Part shown: positions 45,842-57,100 of the stretch, piece after piece | Layout: every line of letters starts with the position of its first letter | Numbering within the stretch: the first letter of the stretch is position 1 | DNA from: Haemonchus contortus | Taxonomy: Eukaryota > Nematoda > Chromadorea > Rhabditida > Trichostrongylidae | Direction: 5' to 3' | DNA: 64,000 bases | NCBI GenBank assembly: GCA_000469685.2 | Contig: LS997566.1 | Span: 16,792,045 to 16,856,044, forward strand | Translations under genes and position numbers: made by a program | Notes under the pieces: generated by a model | What the model saw: only the letters and a program-made list of their open reading frames with translations | What the model was told of the DNA's origin: nothing | Database searches by the model: none

Positions 45842-46594
45842 TTAGGTTGAGTCCTAAGTCCTCGGACAAAATGATAGCGATGACTTCTAGAGATCATAAC
45901 TCGGGAAAGGGGCAACAAAAATGGACGCACTTGACATCGTTAGATAGACTATGAAAAGCTCTCTGATATACAGTAACTCTTTCTTTTTCTGCAATCATGC
46001 CCTATGATTTCAACCCGTCGCAACTCCACCTCCTCAACACCATCCTATTTCCTTTTTTATCTGGCCAAGAACCCGCGGAGATCGATAGACGTGTGAAGGC
46101 AGTTTACAAAAGGGTTGCTCCTGCTAGATGCACAATTTACAAGTGGCACCCCAAGTTCACGACTATTCCATCGACAATGAAGACCGCCCGGGACGCTCAG
46201 TGGAGTTGGATTTGGACGTGTTGTGGAGCCAGATGGAAGCCGATCCGTATCAAACTACTCGTGAACTGGCAGTCACTCTTGGGGAGTCAGCCCACAAATA
46301 TTCGGAATTGAAGTCAATCGGCAAGGTACGAAAGCTCGGTCGATGTTTACCACATGCTTTGAAGCAGTATGACATGGACTGCGGCACTCCCTCTCCTCAC
46401 GCTCAAGCGCAGGAACAAGCGAGAAAAAAAGAATAGCGCTGGTCAGGTGTACTCGTTAGAATGTATATGAAAGAGTTTTTATAGTCTATCTATCTAACGA
46501 TGCCTCGCGCGTCCATTTTCGTCACCTCTTTCCGAGGTATGATCTCTAGAAGTCGTCACTATCACTTTGTCCGAGGACTTATGACTCAACCTGA
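45842..46594 (+). mobile_element. Internally deleted mariner element with long inverted ends
   Basis: TA flanks at 45840-45841 and 46595-46596. Inverted ends of about 130 bp: left TTAGGTTGAGTCCTAAGTCC ..., right its approximate reverse complement. Between them on + is only the N-terminal DNA-binding half of a mariner transposase: a first helix-turn-helix region from 45997, then VEADP-like MEADPYQTTRELAVTLG and IGKVRKLGRCLPHAL. The catalytic half is gone. A deletion derivative that a full-length relative could have moved. Confidence 0.8.
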
Positions 46595-49014
46595 TAGAAA
46601 GGCACACAATCCGATGAACTTGCTATAAAATGGCTCATGTCTCGAGAAGTCCGATCTTAATCATAATGAACTTCCGAGCTCCAAAGTCAACCTACAACAC
46701 CAAGTAAAAAAGTACCGTAGATGAAGGTATATCGTTTTTCTTTCCTTTTCCACTCCTTTTCTTGATCCTTCATTGAGAAGTGCAGAACTTCAGGGAAAAC
46801 AGTAATGTTGTCCTCTATTTTTTCAAAAGTCCATCGCTCGCCTCAGACATCAAGACCAGGAATGAAATTAAATATAGTGGCGTATGGGAATGTGCTATTT
46901 CTATGGATACGAGTCGCTACATCACCATATTACCCTGTGGCGCGTGACTCCACTATGATGGAAAAAGTATTCTGTGTTTATTGTAATTCTGTTTAAATTT
47001 TCACATCGATTTGAGCGGACAAAATAGAAGGGTTGTCAGCTTGCTGTGTGGCTGGATGGTACCGGATACCAAAATAATTACTGTAAATAAAAAGCCTTTG
47101 ATTAGGCAAGTGGATGAGATGCTTTTATTTGTTCTACTGGAATTTCCTCTCCTTTGACTTCAGTCCGATCGTAAATAGCTCCAGAAGACCATTCTGCCGA
47201 TACGAACCCGTAAGGCCAATGCCTGATTCCACTCTCCGTACTTTGGGTTGTCTGAAGATAGTGTATATAATCTTAAAGCTGTAAATTTAGTTTTCGCAAA
47301 TTAAACAAGTTCTGATAGAAATTCTGATGCAGTGGCAAACTGCCTTGAGCAGGTGACAAGAAGTGATGGGTTATGATCCATATGTAGGGGGTGTAAAATC
47401 ACTTCATCAATGCTCCACACTTCATCAGGCGACAAAAAATAATTGCCCGTTGAATAAGTCTAACGAGTCAGATAAATAGCTTGTTCCAGTTAATTGCCAT
47501 GGTTGCCGACTGAAAACCACCTTGATCGACGGGAAGAGAGCAGAGAGCTCATAAGATGTAGCTAATGTGACTAGATTTTAACTTTATCACGACCCACGAA
47601 ATGTACTAGAGTTTTTGCCTGCATAGGAACAAAATGTTGGGATTAGTGCCAGTCGGGAAGTGTGTGTATTCGAAATGCTTTAACTCACGAGCAGCAGTTT
47701 GAGATGAATGCCAAAGAACGGCTACTGGACGATCAGAGGAGGCAGCTGCAGTACGCTCGGTACCACGTGGAAATGGGACAACTGACAACGAGTTTGGAAA
47801 CCTTGCTTGAAGACCGGTGGAGGTGGAGCGCGCAAGTCGGTTGTCCTAATGGCTCCGAGGGAGGTGAAAGCGAAACCAAAACCGACCGAAACGTAAGGTT
47901 GCAAAAGCCGAATGAAGAATTGGTAGAATCGTGGTTCACACAGCTGAACAAGAATTCACAACCGGAAAGAAACATGCCGTGATTCATAGACAGTCCCACT
48001 TGGACTTATTGGGCTTCAATTGTGACAGATGCCCCATCGGACCGAGTAAATCTGCATCCCGCTTTTATACTTTTCTAATTTCGCTTTGCACCCATTACAA
48101 CGTATGTGAACACAGTGTGACGGACGAATCTCAGAAAATCACTGCGAAAGCTATTCTTGGGAACATGCGGTAGTGACTATTCTTCTCAAAACTCTGCTCC
48201 GGAAAGTTTGAAATTCTCTGCAACCTGGAGAGCTTTCCAACATGGTTTCCCACACCGACGAGGTCTTATCTGCACTACGGTCTAGGACTCTCAGTTTTGT
48301 TCAACACGAGAAATACAAACATATGCGTAGGAAAAGCTTGAATTCAGGTGATTATATGTCTTATACCCAACACGCTAATGTTAATGTTATGTTTTTCGTC
48401 GACAAAATAATGTAACATTAGCAGCAGCACAAAGAAGGATGATATACTGAAGGGATCGGCACAGAACAGGCCAGAGCAGGATTAAGGACATCCATAAAAT
48501 CATCAGTCAACAGTTCAAGGGAGATTGCATAAGATTACAATTTAGGATAAAATGAGTTGAAAAAGTAAACTCGAATAAAGCGATTTTGGTTTTTTTGTTC
48601 TGACCTTAAAAATCTCCAACGGGACCTTTTTGGTGGAGCGGATGTCGCTAGCAACAGAAACAGGCTTTCACAGAATTACAGGTAGCCTAGCGTAAAAAGT
48701 CGTGGTCCGATGTTCTTCAGGATTTTTGCTCAGGAAAAAACCAATGAGAAGACTATACAGTGGGTAAGAAGACGTCTGTTTTAGCCAGGGGTTGAAAAAG
48801 TCGTTAGCTGATGATGCAGTACTTTTGCAATATCGAGCTAAGCTTCATTTTTGGGTTAGGGTGGAGGAATGGTTAAGGAGATGTTGGCATACTATGGTTA
48901 GAGCGGCATTGTTTCACCATCAACGCTTATTTTCTTTAATTTGTAACGATAATGAGTTTGTGGGTAGACCAAAGTAGAAAAAGAGAACAAGCAAACCAGC
49001 GCGTTGTACATAGT
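46595..49014. other. Unassigned region
   Basis: No supported gene. A 106-codon ORF on + (47662-47982) reads moderately coding-like (ERLLDDQRRQLQYARYHVEM) but has no splice or family support. Confidence 0.3.
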
Positions 49015-49150
49015 AGGATTATGATACTGTCGACCAGGTGACTCCTATGTCCATCGTGAGAGGACTTCTGGAACTGTGACTTATCTTGGATAATGTGGGT
49101 CCACATGATCAACTCAGACAACCTTTCAACCTGCTCATTGCGAGAAGATA
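49015..49150 (-). mobile_element. RTE endonuclease fragment
   Basis: On -, VERLSELIMWTHIIQDKSQF then QKSSHDG matches the endonuclease end at 15040-15110 at both protein and DNA level (CTTCTGGAACTG, CATGATNAACTC, CTGCTCATT-like blocks). Confidence 0.6.
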
Positions 49151-50672
49151 GTATGGAGTGATCATCACAACAACGAGCACGAGATTGATATATCGTCCCT
49201 ACCCGACCTTTTCATCGCGGGTTTCCTCATGAAATGGCATACGCATGAAAAACGAAGCTCATGTGATATCGATGTAGCATAAAAGAAAGTACATAAGTGA
49301 AAGTGGCCACTATAGACATTAATACTACGACTTTGACCACATCCAACGAGCACCTTTTTCACTGAGCACTTAAGGCAGATATTTATTGGTACCATAAGGC
49401 TCAATTTTTTGTGTAGCAGGTGTGTAAGAAGTGGTTAACTACAGAAACGTTCTGAGTTCTTAGAAAAGACTGCCTTGGAGCGGCAAAGAAAGAAAGGCTC
49501 CACCAAATACATAAGATTCTTTTTCTACAAATTCATTTCTAATCTTGGTCATTGCTTACTTCAGAAAGAGCAAGTTCATATAGCATGCAATTGGTTTCTT
49601 GGGAATCACACGCTCTGTGACTTAATCTACTAACTTTTCTGCAAAAGATGTAGATGATTTTTCAAAAAGGCAGGTAGTCGCAAGAAGTCGCCTACTCTCT
49701 TTTGTTATGCTTCGCATAGAGTTACGTGTCCTACATAATTTCGCTGATTTTTTGCCGTTTATTTTCTCAGTGTTTTTGACAAGAAGTTTGATGAACTCGA
49801 TAAGTTCTCCGAGTATGAGAGCCTTGCTCTTTCTTCCATTTTTCCTTCATTTCTTTTAATCACAATCGGTGGAGGTGACAGTTTGTTTACCTTCTTATTC
49901 TTGTCCTCCCTTCTTCCCTTTTTTCTGTCTCTTCTTTTCTTTTTTTTCGCTTCCTCAACCTACCATGTGAATTTGAGATAAAACAGCGGGTGGAGCTCGC
50001 CGTAGTAATCCCTCAAGAAGAGTAAGGTGGTGAAGTTGTAAGCGGAGTCTTTTATTCCGTGATTCCATGCTCGACTCGCCCGACACTGAATGAAATTGCC
50101 TCAAAGACTGTGAAAACCTCAATCCGCTACTGATTGAAAACGAAGAATAGAGCCAGCCAACATGGGTGTGCTGAGCATTCGGTTGTGATTTTAATCGCAC
50201 AGTTTCTATGCCCGCTGAATGACTTGGGAGGCCAACTAGTCATGCCTCACCCCTGTTTTTATGACTCAAGTCAGTTTCGTCCAGGTACAGGTTGCCCAAA
50301 GTAGCACCCTCCCAATGAAGTTTGTATTACTTACTATTTGATTTCGTCACTAATTAAACACCATAGGTTTGATTTCCTCATCACTGCCACGCCCAGACTA
50401 CGTCTGACGTCAGTGCTCTCCGCATTCGCCGTACCACCTCCCCCATCGTGACCATTCAGGAAACCTTTCACGAGGCTCCGCCCATCTCGTGATTATTTTC
50501 CATGTTTCAAAGTTAAGAAACAGTTGCAAACTTGTATACTGCCCCACGATTCTGACTACGGCTTCAATCAGTCATCTATGGCTGATCGCCATTTCTCATT
50601 ACGTTTCTGCGGGTTCCATATTGCTTGTATAGTACTGGATTTGTGATTTATCGACACAACTTCTGGTTCCCT
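49151..50672. other. Unassigned, pyrimidine-rich
   Basis: A T/C-rich tract (about 49830-49960) is the only notable feature. No supported gene. Confidence 0.35.
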
Positions 50673-50722
50673 GTATGAAGGTGTTGGTATAGCCTCAGCC
50701 AAGATGGTACAACTCTTTATTA

Positions 50723-50758
50723 AATCAACGTTTCGGCGTTCTCGCCTTCGTCAGTACC
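50723..50758 (-). ncRNA. Hammerhead-like motif, left arm
   Basis: On -: CTGACGA, A, GGCG-AGAA-CGCC, GAAAC, GTT. This is the classic order and helix II is perfect, but helix I pairing around GGTA and GAT is weak. Confidence 0.5.
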
Positions 50759-50933
50759 TAGAAGCCAAAAAGTATTTGAGATTCATTCATCCATATTGAG
50801 CACCATTTCAGACTTCAGTTAGTTCAAGTATAACCTACAGATATCTAAAGGGATCTCGTAAACCTTAACTGGGAACCCACCTTGGAAATCGACAAGATGA
50901 TATGGATGAATCTCAAATACTTTTTGACGTCCA

Positions 50934-50969
50934 GGTCCTGACAAAGGCGAGAACGCCGAAACGTTGACT
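50934..50969 (+). ncRNA. Hammerhead-like motif, right arm
   Basis: GGTC, CTGACAA, A, GGCG-AGAA-CGCC, GAAAC, GTT, GACT. Helix I (GGTC with GACT) pairs, but the core G8 position is A (CTGACAA for CTGANGA), which should lower activity. Confidence 0.5.
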
Positions 50970-51149
50970 GAAGAAAGAGTTGTACCATCTTGGCCGAGGC
51001 TATACCAACACCTTCATACTGAGACTCCAAGTTGCCAAGATGCCAAGATGCCAAGTTTCATTGAAAGTCGTTCATGGTCACTTCTGGTTCATTCGTCAAG
51101 GTGCTCATAACTAAATCAACTAAATTACTGATTTTCCCCTTTCAGTATC

Positions 51150-54100
51150 ATGTCCGCATTCTCAGTTATCACTTTGCTTTCACTGCTGCCAGCATTGACG
51201 TCCGCTTTGAAATGCCATCAGATCGCCACCGCCAACCTCTCAAATCCACCGGAAACACAGGCTACGGTTTGTCATGATTTTTATCTCTTTTTAAAAGAGT
51301 TTAAAAAGAGAGGAAAATAATTAAGCGAGATATATTCGATTATTTTCCGCCTTGCGTCAGCAATCTTGTGAAAGGTGAAGGTTGTGTGGTCGTGACTGGT
51401 ACGACCACAAATTCAGAGCAACTCAGAACTTTCATGAAGAGGCGATTTGTACGGGAAAGAATTGTATGATGCAAATTCGATAACATGGATTTAGTTTGGA
51501 TTGAGATTTGGTTTGGTTTAGCGATTGTGAATTTATTTTGTAAGCACTCAGTTTGAGGGCGCAGCTATGATAAACTTGATTTCCCGGATTTATACCAATC
51601 TCTGATCCCCTAGAATGCTCCATGAGCGTTGTCAGGTCGAGATATGGTTTCGTTATAGCGCGATTGGGGCTCAAAGATTGTATGCATCAAAGACCACATT
51701 CATTGTCAGAAGTACCGGTGACTTGACAGCCTTGTGGAAACTGCACCACTCACGATGGAGCACGTATAGGGAAATGCAACTGCTGATGGTACCTAACCTT
51801 CTTCTTCTTCTTGGTATGGGACCTGCCTCATGGAAAGTGGTGGAAAGCGATGGTCGGCATCAGGGATACTGTCTTTAGCCCTTTACGCATTGCATAGAAC
51901 TAGAGTGTCGTCCAAGCGCCTTTTCTCCCGTATAGCCTACCCGGAAAGTGATCAGTTTTGAGGACCTTTATACCTCGGAACAGTCACAAATTTTCTCCCT
52001 TTCCTTACCGCCAACACACGAATCATTCCTCTTACGGTGCTGCTCTCCGTGGTAGTCTTTAAAGAGGTTCCGCTTTTCACGTGTACAGTCTATATGGGCC
52101 TTTAGGGCTTTACGTGGCGAGACATACCAACTTAAAATCAGCGTCTAACAAGTTGCCTCTGGATTAGGATATATTAAGTTACCTAGGGTTAGGATGGGCT
52201 TCTAGAATTCCATCCTACACCATAATCAAAGAAGAGGAGCACCTCATGGATGCATATTGAGCCTCGAAACGCATCGGGTCCTCATCTTAATCCATCCACT
52301 GTTTCGTCTCTCTACGATTTCTGTAAAGGACCCTCTCCGCATCTGCAGTGATGAGGTCGCCTAAAAAGATAAGAATCCCCTGTCTTCCAGCCGCGAGATG
52401 ACAGCTTACGGCGTATCCATCACCGAAGTCCTGAACTCTGCCAATTATCTTCACTCCTCGCACAATGGTGGAAAGATGAAAGCAGAGTGCTTGAAGGTTG
52501 TTTAGGTAGCTTCCCAGCTGCCACCCCAATAAAGAAGGAGTGGGTGTCGAAAGTTTGTCTGGTCCAGATAATACACACATCTGTGCATAACCACAAGTTT
52601 GGTACATAGGAGGAGCTTCAAATTTAACTCTGTTAGCGTTTTGAAACAACGTGGGCGGACTGAATGGGACTGTGCAAAAAGGATAAAAAAGATATGCATC
52701 AATCTAAATTGTAGATATATCGTGAAAAAAGAGTTCCCGTCATTCCGATTTTTCAGAATTAGAAAATAGTATTAATAGTAGCTATCTAATGGATTTGCTT
52801 TCAGTTTTTTCACAGATCTGGCAATAATAGTCATTACTATATAAATGTCAGGCTCCCTTTAACAGTTTCCTTCAAAAAGTATTAAAGTACATCCATTTGT
52901 GGCATTATGCTTAATAGAAAAGTTCTCGTTTCAGGAATGTATCGCTGGTAGCTTGGCCTGCACGAAACTCGTCGATTACTCCACAAAAACGTTCTCAAAA
53001 TCATGCCAACAGTTCAACTGTACGGTGAGTCAAAAGAAACATTTTCTACCCTTCAACCGTTTGATGGACTGATTCACGACTTCACACAGTAAACACTTGA
53101 ATATAACGGCTTCTTGTAAGGTTTAAAGTTCAGCGAAACAGGGTTCCACCTCCCGTACGAGTGAGTCGTGATAAAGGTCGGGAGTAACAACGGCCCCACC
53201 CGATGTGAATGTAATGAAGTATTTAGATTTCGAAGGTCGGTAGCAAACTGGGCATGTTCAACACCAAAAGGATTGAAGGATAACGTCTTGAGCCGTTAAT
53301 CACCTCGTCAGAGGGATGCGCCCGTGTATCTGACTTCCATTCAGAATCGTAGCGGAGAAGTGAAAGCGTTTGGGACTTATACAGTGAATTGCGATGACCA
53401 GCCGATGTACAAGTCAATGCTTTTTAACTCCCAGACGAGTCCGGCACCAATTAGCCGACCCTGTAGGGATGGAAGGCTTGGTTGGCTTAGGTGGATAACG
53501 ATCCGGGATTCGAACCCGGGACCATGCGTTCCCAAAGTCCTACAGTATTTTCAAAAAGTATGGGTTCAACTAATTTTTCTGTCACGTCTCCCAATAGATT
53601 AATAGATTAATGAATTCTCTAAGTCTTCACCAGCATTGTCACGTTGTTGCTGCGTTCAAATGAATTCAGGGATTCCGGGAACAATTTACCAAAGCTTTTT
53701 TCAATCTTCTTCGCCTACAATGGGATAGCCTAAGGCTTGATTGCAGTTTTGCTTAGGTCTTCAGACAGTTTTAATGATAGATTTGAACAAGTGAACTACA
53801 GCAGTGAAGCAGTCATAACAATAGCATTGAAATTTCCTTCACCGTTTTCAATTATTTCAACCATCCGCTTCGATATCCGATTATTGCTTTGTTGTTGTTA
53901 TTGCTATGGTATGTTTTCAGCCTTAGCCGATTCCAAGTTCTCTAGACGAAACTTTTCGATGTTACTGAGTTATTTGAGGTAGACATAACATCTCAAACGA
54001 GGACAACCCATAAGCTTCCCGATTAAATTCAGGGCTTATGGGCCAGAAGATATGTTTCCCTTCATGGAGCTCCATTTTTGAGGCACCCACGGTATCCATT

Positions 54101-57100
54101 CGGAAATAGAAGCTAATTCGAGCTGCTTTTGTGACGCCGAATCGTTTATGGAAAGGCCGTCCTGTGCCCCTGGCATTTAGAACATCACTTCAAGTTTCTA
54201 GACGTACTTTGGTTCATTCACCCACGGAGCTTGTACTTTTCTCGGGAACCAACGAGCGGTGCTGGAGGGAATCAATGATTATTCAATTATTTCTCTACTT
54301 TTGCTAATCTGCGAAATATTTCTTCCACCTACCAGATGTTTTTCTCCTCAATAACAAGTATAGACACTCTGCTCACGTGCTTAAATTCATTTCTATTAGT
54401 AAGTGCATAGAAAGGTCTTTCTATTGAAAAATCGTATCCTGTTATGTACTCATTTACGCTGCCAACCTCTATGAATATTCGAGGCCTTCCTTGACATTAC
54501 CCTTTCTACTAATCGTAGAAAGGTTATAGAGAGAAACGCAGGTGAAATTCCGTTGATCAAGCTACCGTATACTGGCGGGGCATGTGTGAGTGCGCTGCTA
54601 TGACAACGCCGAACACAATCTGAGCCCTCTCAAGAAATCACCGTAAACATGGGGAAAAAACAGTTGATACACAAGGAACATGCCTGTTTTATGTCGATAT
54701 TCATTTGACGGCTGAAAAGACGAGACAGTAGTAACCGGCGTAAATAACAAAACCGTACCATTTCGAAAGACATATTAGGGTAGAACGAACTTTTTCATAA
54801 GTCATGTAGTAGTTTCAAGTAGTTCCACCACCCGTTCTTGGGTTTTCTTCACATCAAAGACCCAGCAACAAGTTCGTATTCTTGATGACTCTTTGAGAAA
54901 ACTACATTTTGTCCTGCTACTTCCTCACCATTATGATGAGGGTGCTTATTTTATGAAGCCCCTTATGACGATAATTTTGAGTTACCCTTTCTAGCTGAAA
55001 AGCGGAAGTGTTGTGTAGAGTAGTGCATCGGCTGAAAAAGCGAGAAAATTCGCCTACTCTGCGTAAACTAAGGCTTCCTGAAAGTATTGGAAATAGAGGT
55101 TGTTCGAGATTGCTATGAGAGAAACAGCATGGGAATGATATTGCCACTGCGCAAAGGGCTGACTATATAAAGCCAAATTGCGTAAGGCTTTCTACTATTG
55201 CCACAGGTAACAGCAAGTTGTTTGAACTTCCCAACATAGGAGTCCCTTGAGATAGTGGAACCTCTACAACGCCGTCGAGACTCGTCCGCTATTGGTGAGG
55301 CGTTCGACAGATACAATCTCTGAGCTTTTATAACGACCTATCTAAGCCGCTTACCGACAGCGAAACCTATGGTATACTGGACGGTCACAGATTCATGAGA
55401 GGAACGTTTCTCGGGAACGTTTTTTATAGTGAATTGAATATTTAAGTTGGTTTCTCGCTTGCTTGTCGACAAGACCCCTCCAGAAGAGTGTTTGTGGTAG
55501 ACGCAGTTCCAACATTTGACTTCTTCCGCTCCTCAGTTGCCTTCTGCTATGGAGTTATGATGTAGGAATACTAAGCCAGAACTTAGCGGAACACCTCCTG
55601 GTGAAAATTTTCACAGGTGTGGATGTGAGGCCCCTGTCAAAATCAGAAAACTAAAGGCGACGAACCCGAAAGTCTCGACGGGGCCCTTTTTTATGTTTTT
55701 GGCACTTTGCATGCTATAAGTAAAGCGACCAGACGCTTCTATCGTCTTCCCTATCCTCATTTTTTAGTTGCGAGCTGAGACAAGCAAGATTAACCCATTG
55801 CGTACCGCGTGCTGCATATGGTGCAGCACGACCCCTCGCCTTAGTGTGGCCGCGTTTTGGTCCAGGTCAGGCTAGAGTTCGCATAAAGTTTGAACCAGCA
55901 CATGCTTTGCGATCCTCTCAAAATACCACTATGTGTAGCCGCGTGTTGTACGCCGCCAGTTGCGTCGGTGTGTCGATTCTGAAGAAAACGATGGGCACAA
56001 GCGCAGGCCAGCGCGAAAGTCGACGAAGCGTTGGGTAAACTTATTCGCCGCTGAAGAAACGCAGAACTATGGGGTTGTATTTGGACCACCCTAAGCAACC
56101 CGCTCATGAGCTCTCTGCTCAGGATGTCCACGACAGACTCTGAAATTTTCTGGAGTTCTCTATGTAGTTGCAACCAAGCTGTTCAGGACAATACCTTGCG
56201 ATGAGATGAGTCTGAGCAGCTCTAGACGATTCAGTTGCTATTTAGCGCCATTGGTGGTACATTATTTGCTATATCAGATGAAGAGCTGCCCGTCACTTGG
56301 GTTTCAAGTCGCTTCCCTTCCTTCACTTCTTTTCTGCAGTCCAAATTTTGATTTTGATCAGTGTTCAGCAAATTTCATTGTTATTCTAAACAAACCAAAT
56401 CACATGACAGGTGAGAGTCAGTGTAGTCATCGTTACCTATAGAAACGCCTCGCCGTCCTAATCAAACTCATTTCGTTTGCGCTGACAACTGCAAACACTT
56501 GAGGGGTTTATTAGGAGATGAACAAGACTTCCAATCGAATAGAACGAGAAAGAATCATGGGGGAACCGATGATAGGGGCCCTGCACGGTAGGGACGTGAT
56601 CAGTGTTCAGGCTCTATTTAACTGCTAGTTTAGATTCCTTTCTTGACCTTCATTACTGCCATCATTAGGGTCCGCTCACCTATTATGAATGCAAAGTTTA
56701 AAAGCTGGCTTCGTGAGGATTCAAGACACATCCTCTCCCGGAGCCAGCTTTCAAATATTAGGCCTAATGTGTAATGGGGTATGTTGTTGTTATTGTGTAT
56801 TAGAATTGCTGATCAGAGATTGTGGGTGAAAGGAATCAGAGCACCTCCAATGGAAAGTCGAATGTTCAATTTGGGTCGGCGAAAGCTCCGGATGTAAAGA
56901 GCACTTTCACAATGATTTGCAAAGGCATCTCGGTGTTCATCCTGGCGCACCTTCTCCTGATACTTGGCCCACAAGGACCTCAAAAATAGTTTGTAGTCCA
57001 TAGTGCACTCAGTGAATCTTAATGTGTTCCCTGTAGTCACTATTCCATTCAGTACGGAAAAGCACGACTTTTCTAAAAATATTTTTCCCTCATCAAAGCA

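Larger units (their letters stand above)
50673..51020. repeat. Inverted repeat with hammerhead-like cores
   Basis: Arms 50673-50791 and about 50906-51020 are reverse complements with scattered differences: GTATGAAGGTGTTGGTATAG at the left end and its complement at the right. Each arm has a hammerhead-like core, so this is probably a relic of two pseudo-LTRs in opposite orientation from another Penelope family. It lies about 130 bp before the first coding exon of the Ly6 gene. Confidence 0.7.

Noticed and set aside
53500..53560. Possible tRNA gene on -
   Set aside because: Good T-arm but no D-arm or acceptor pairing; treated as a SINE part.
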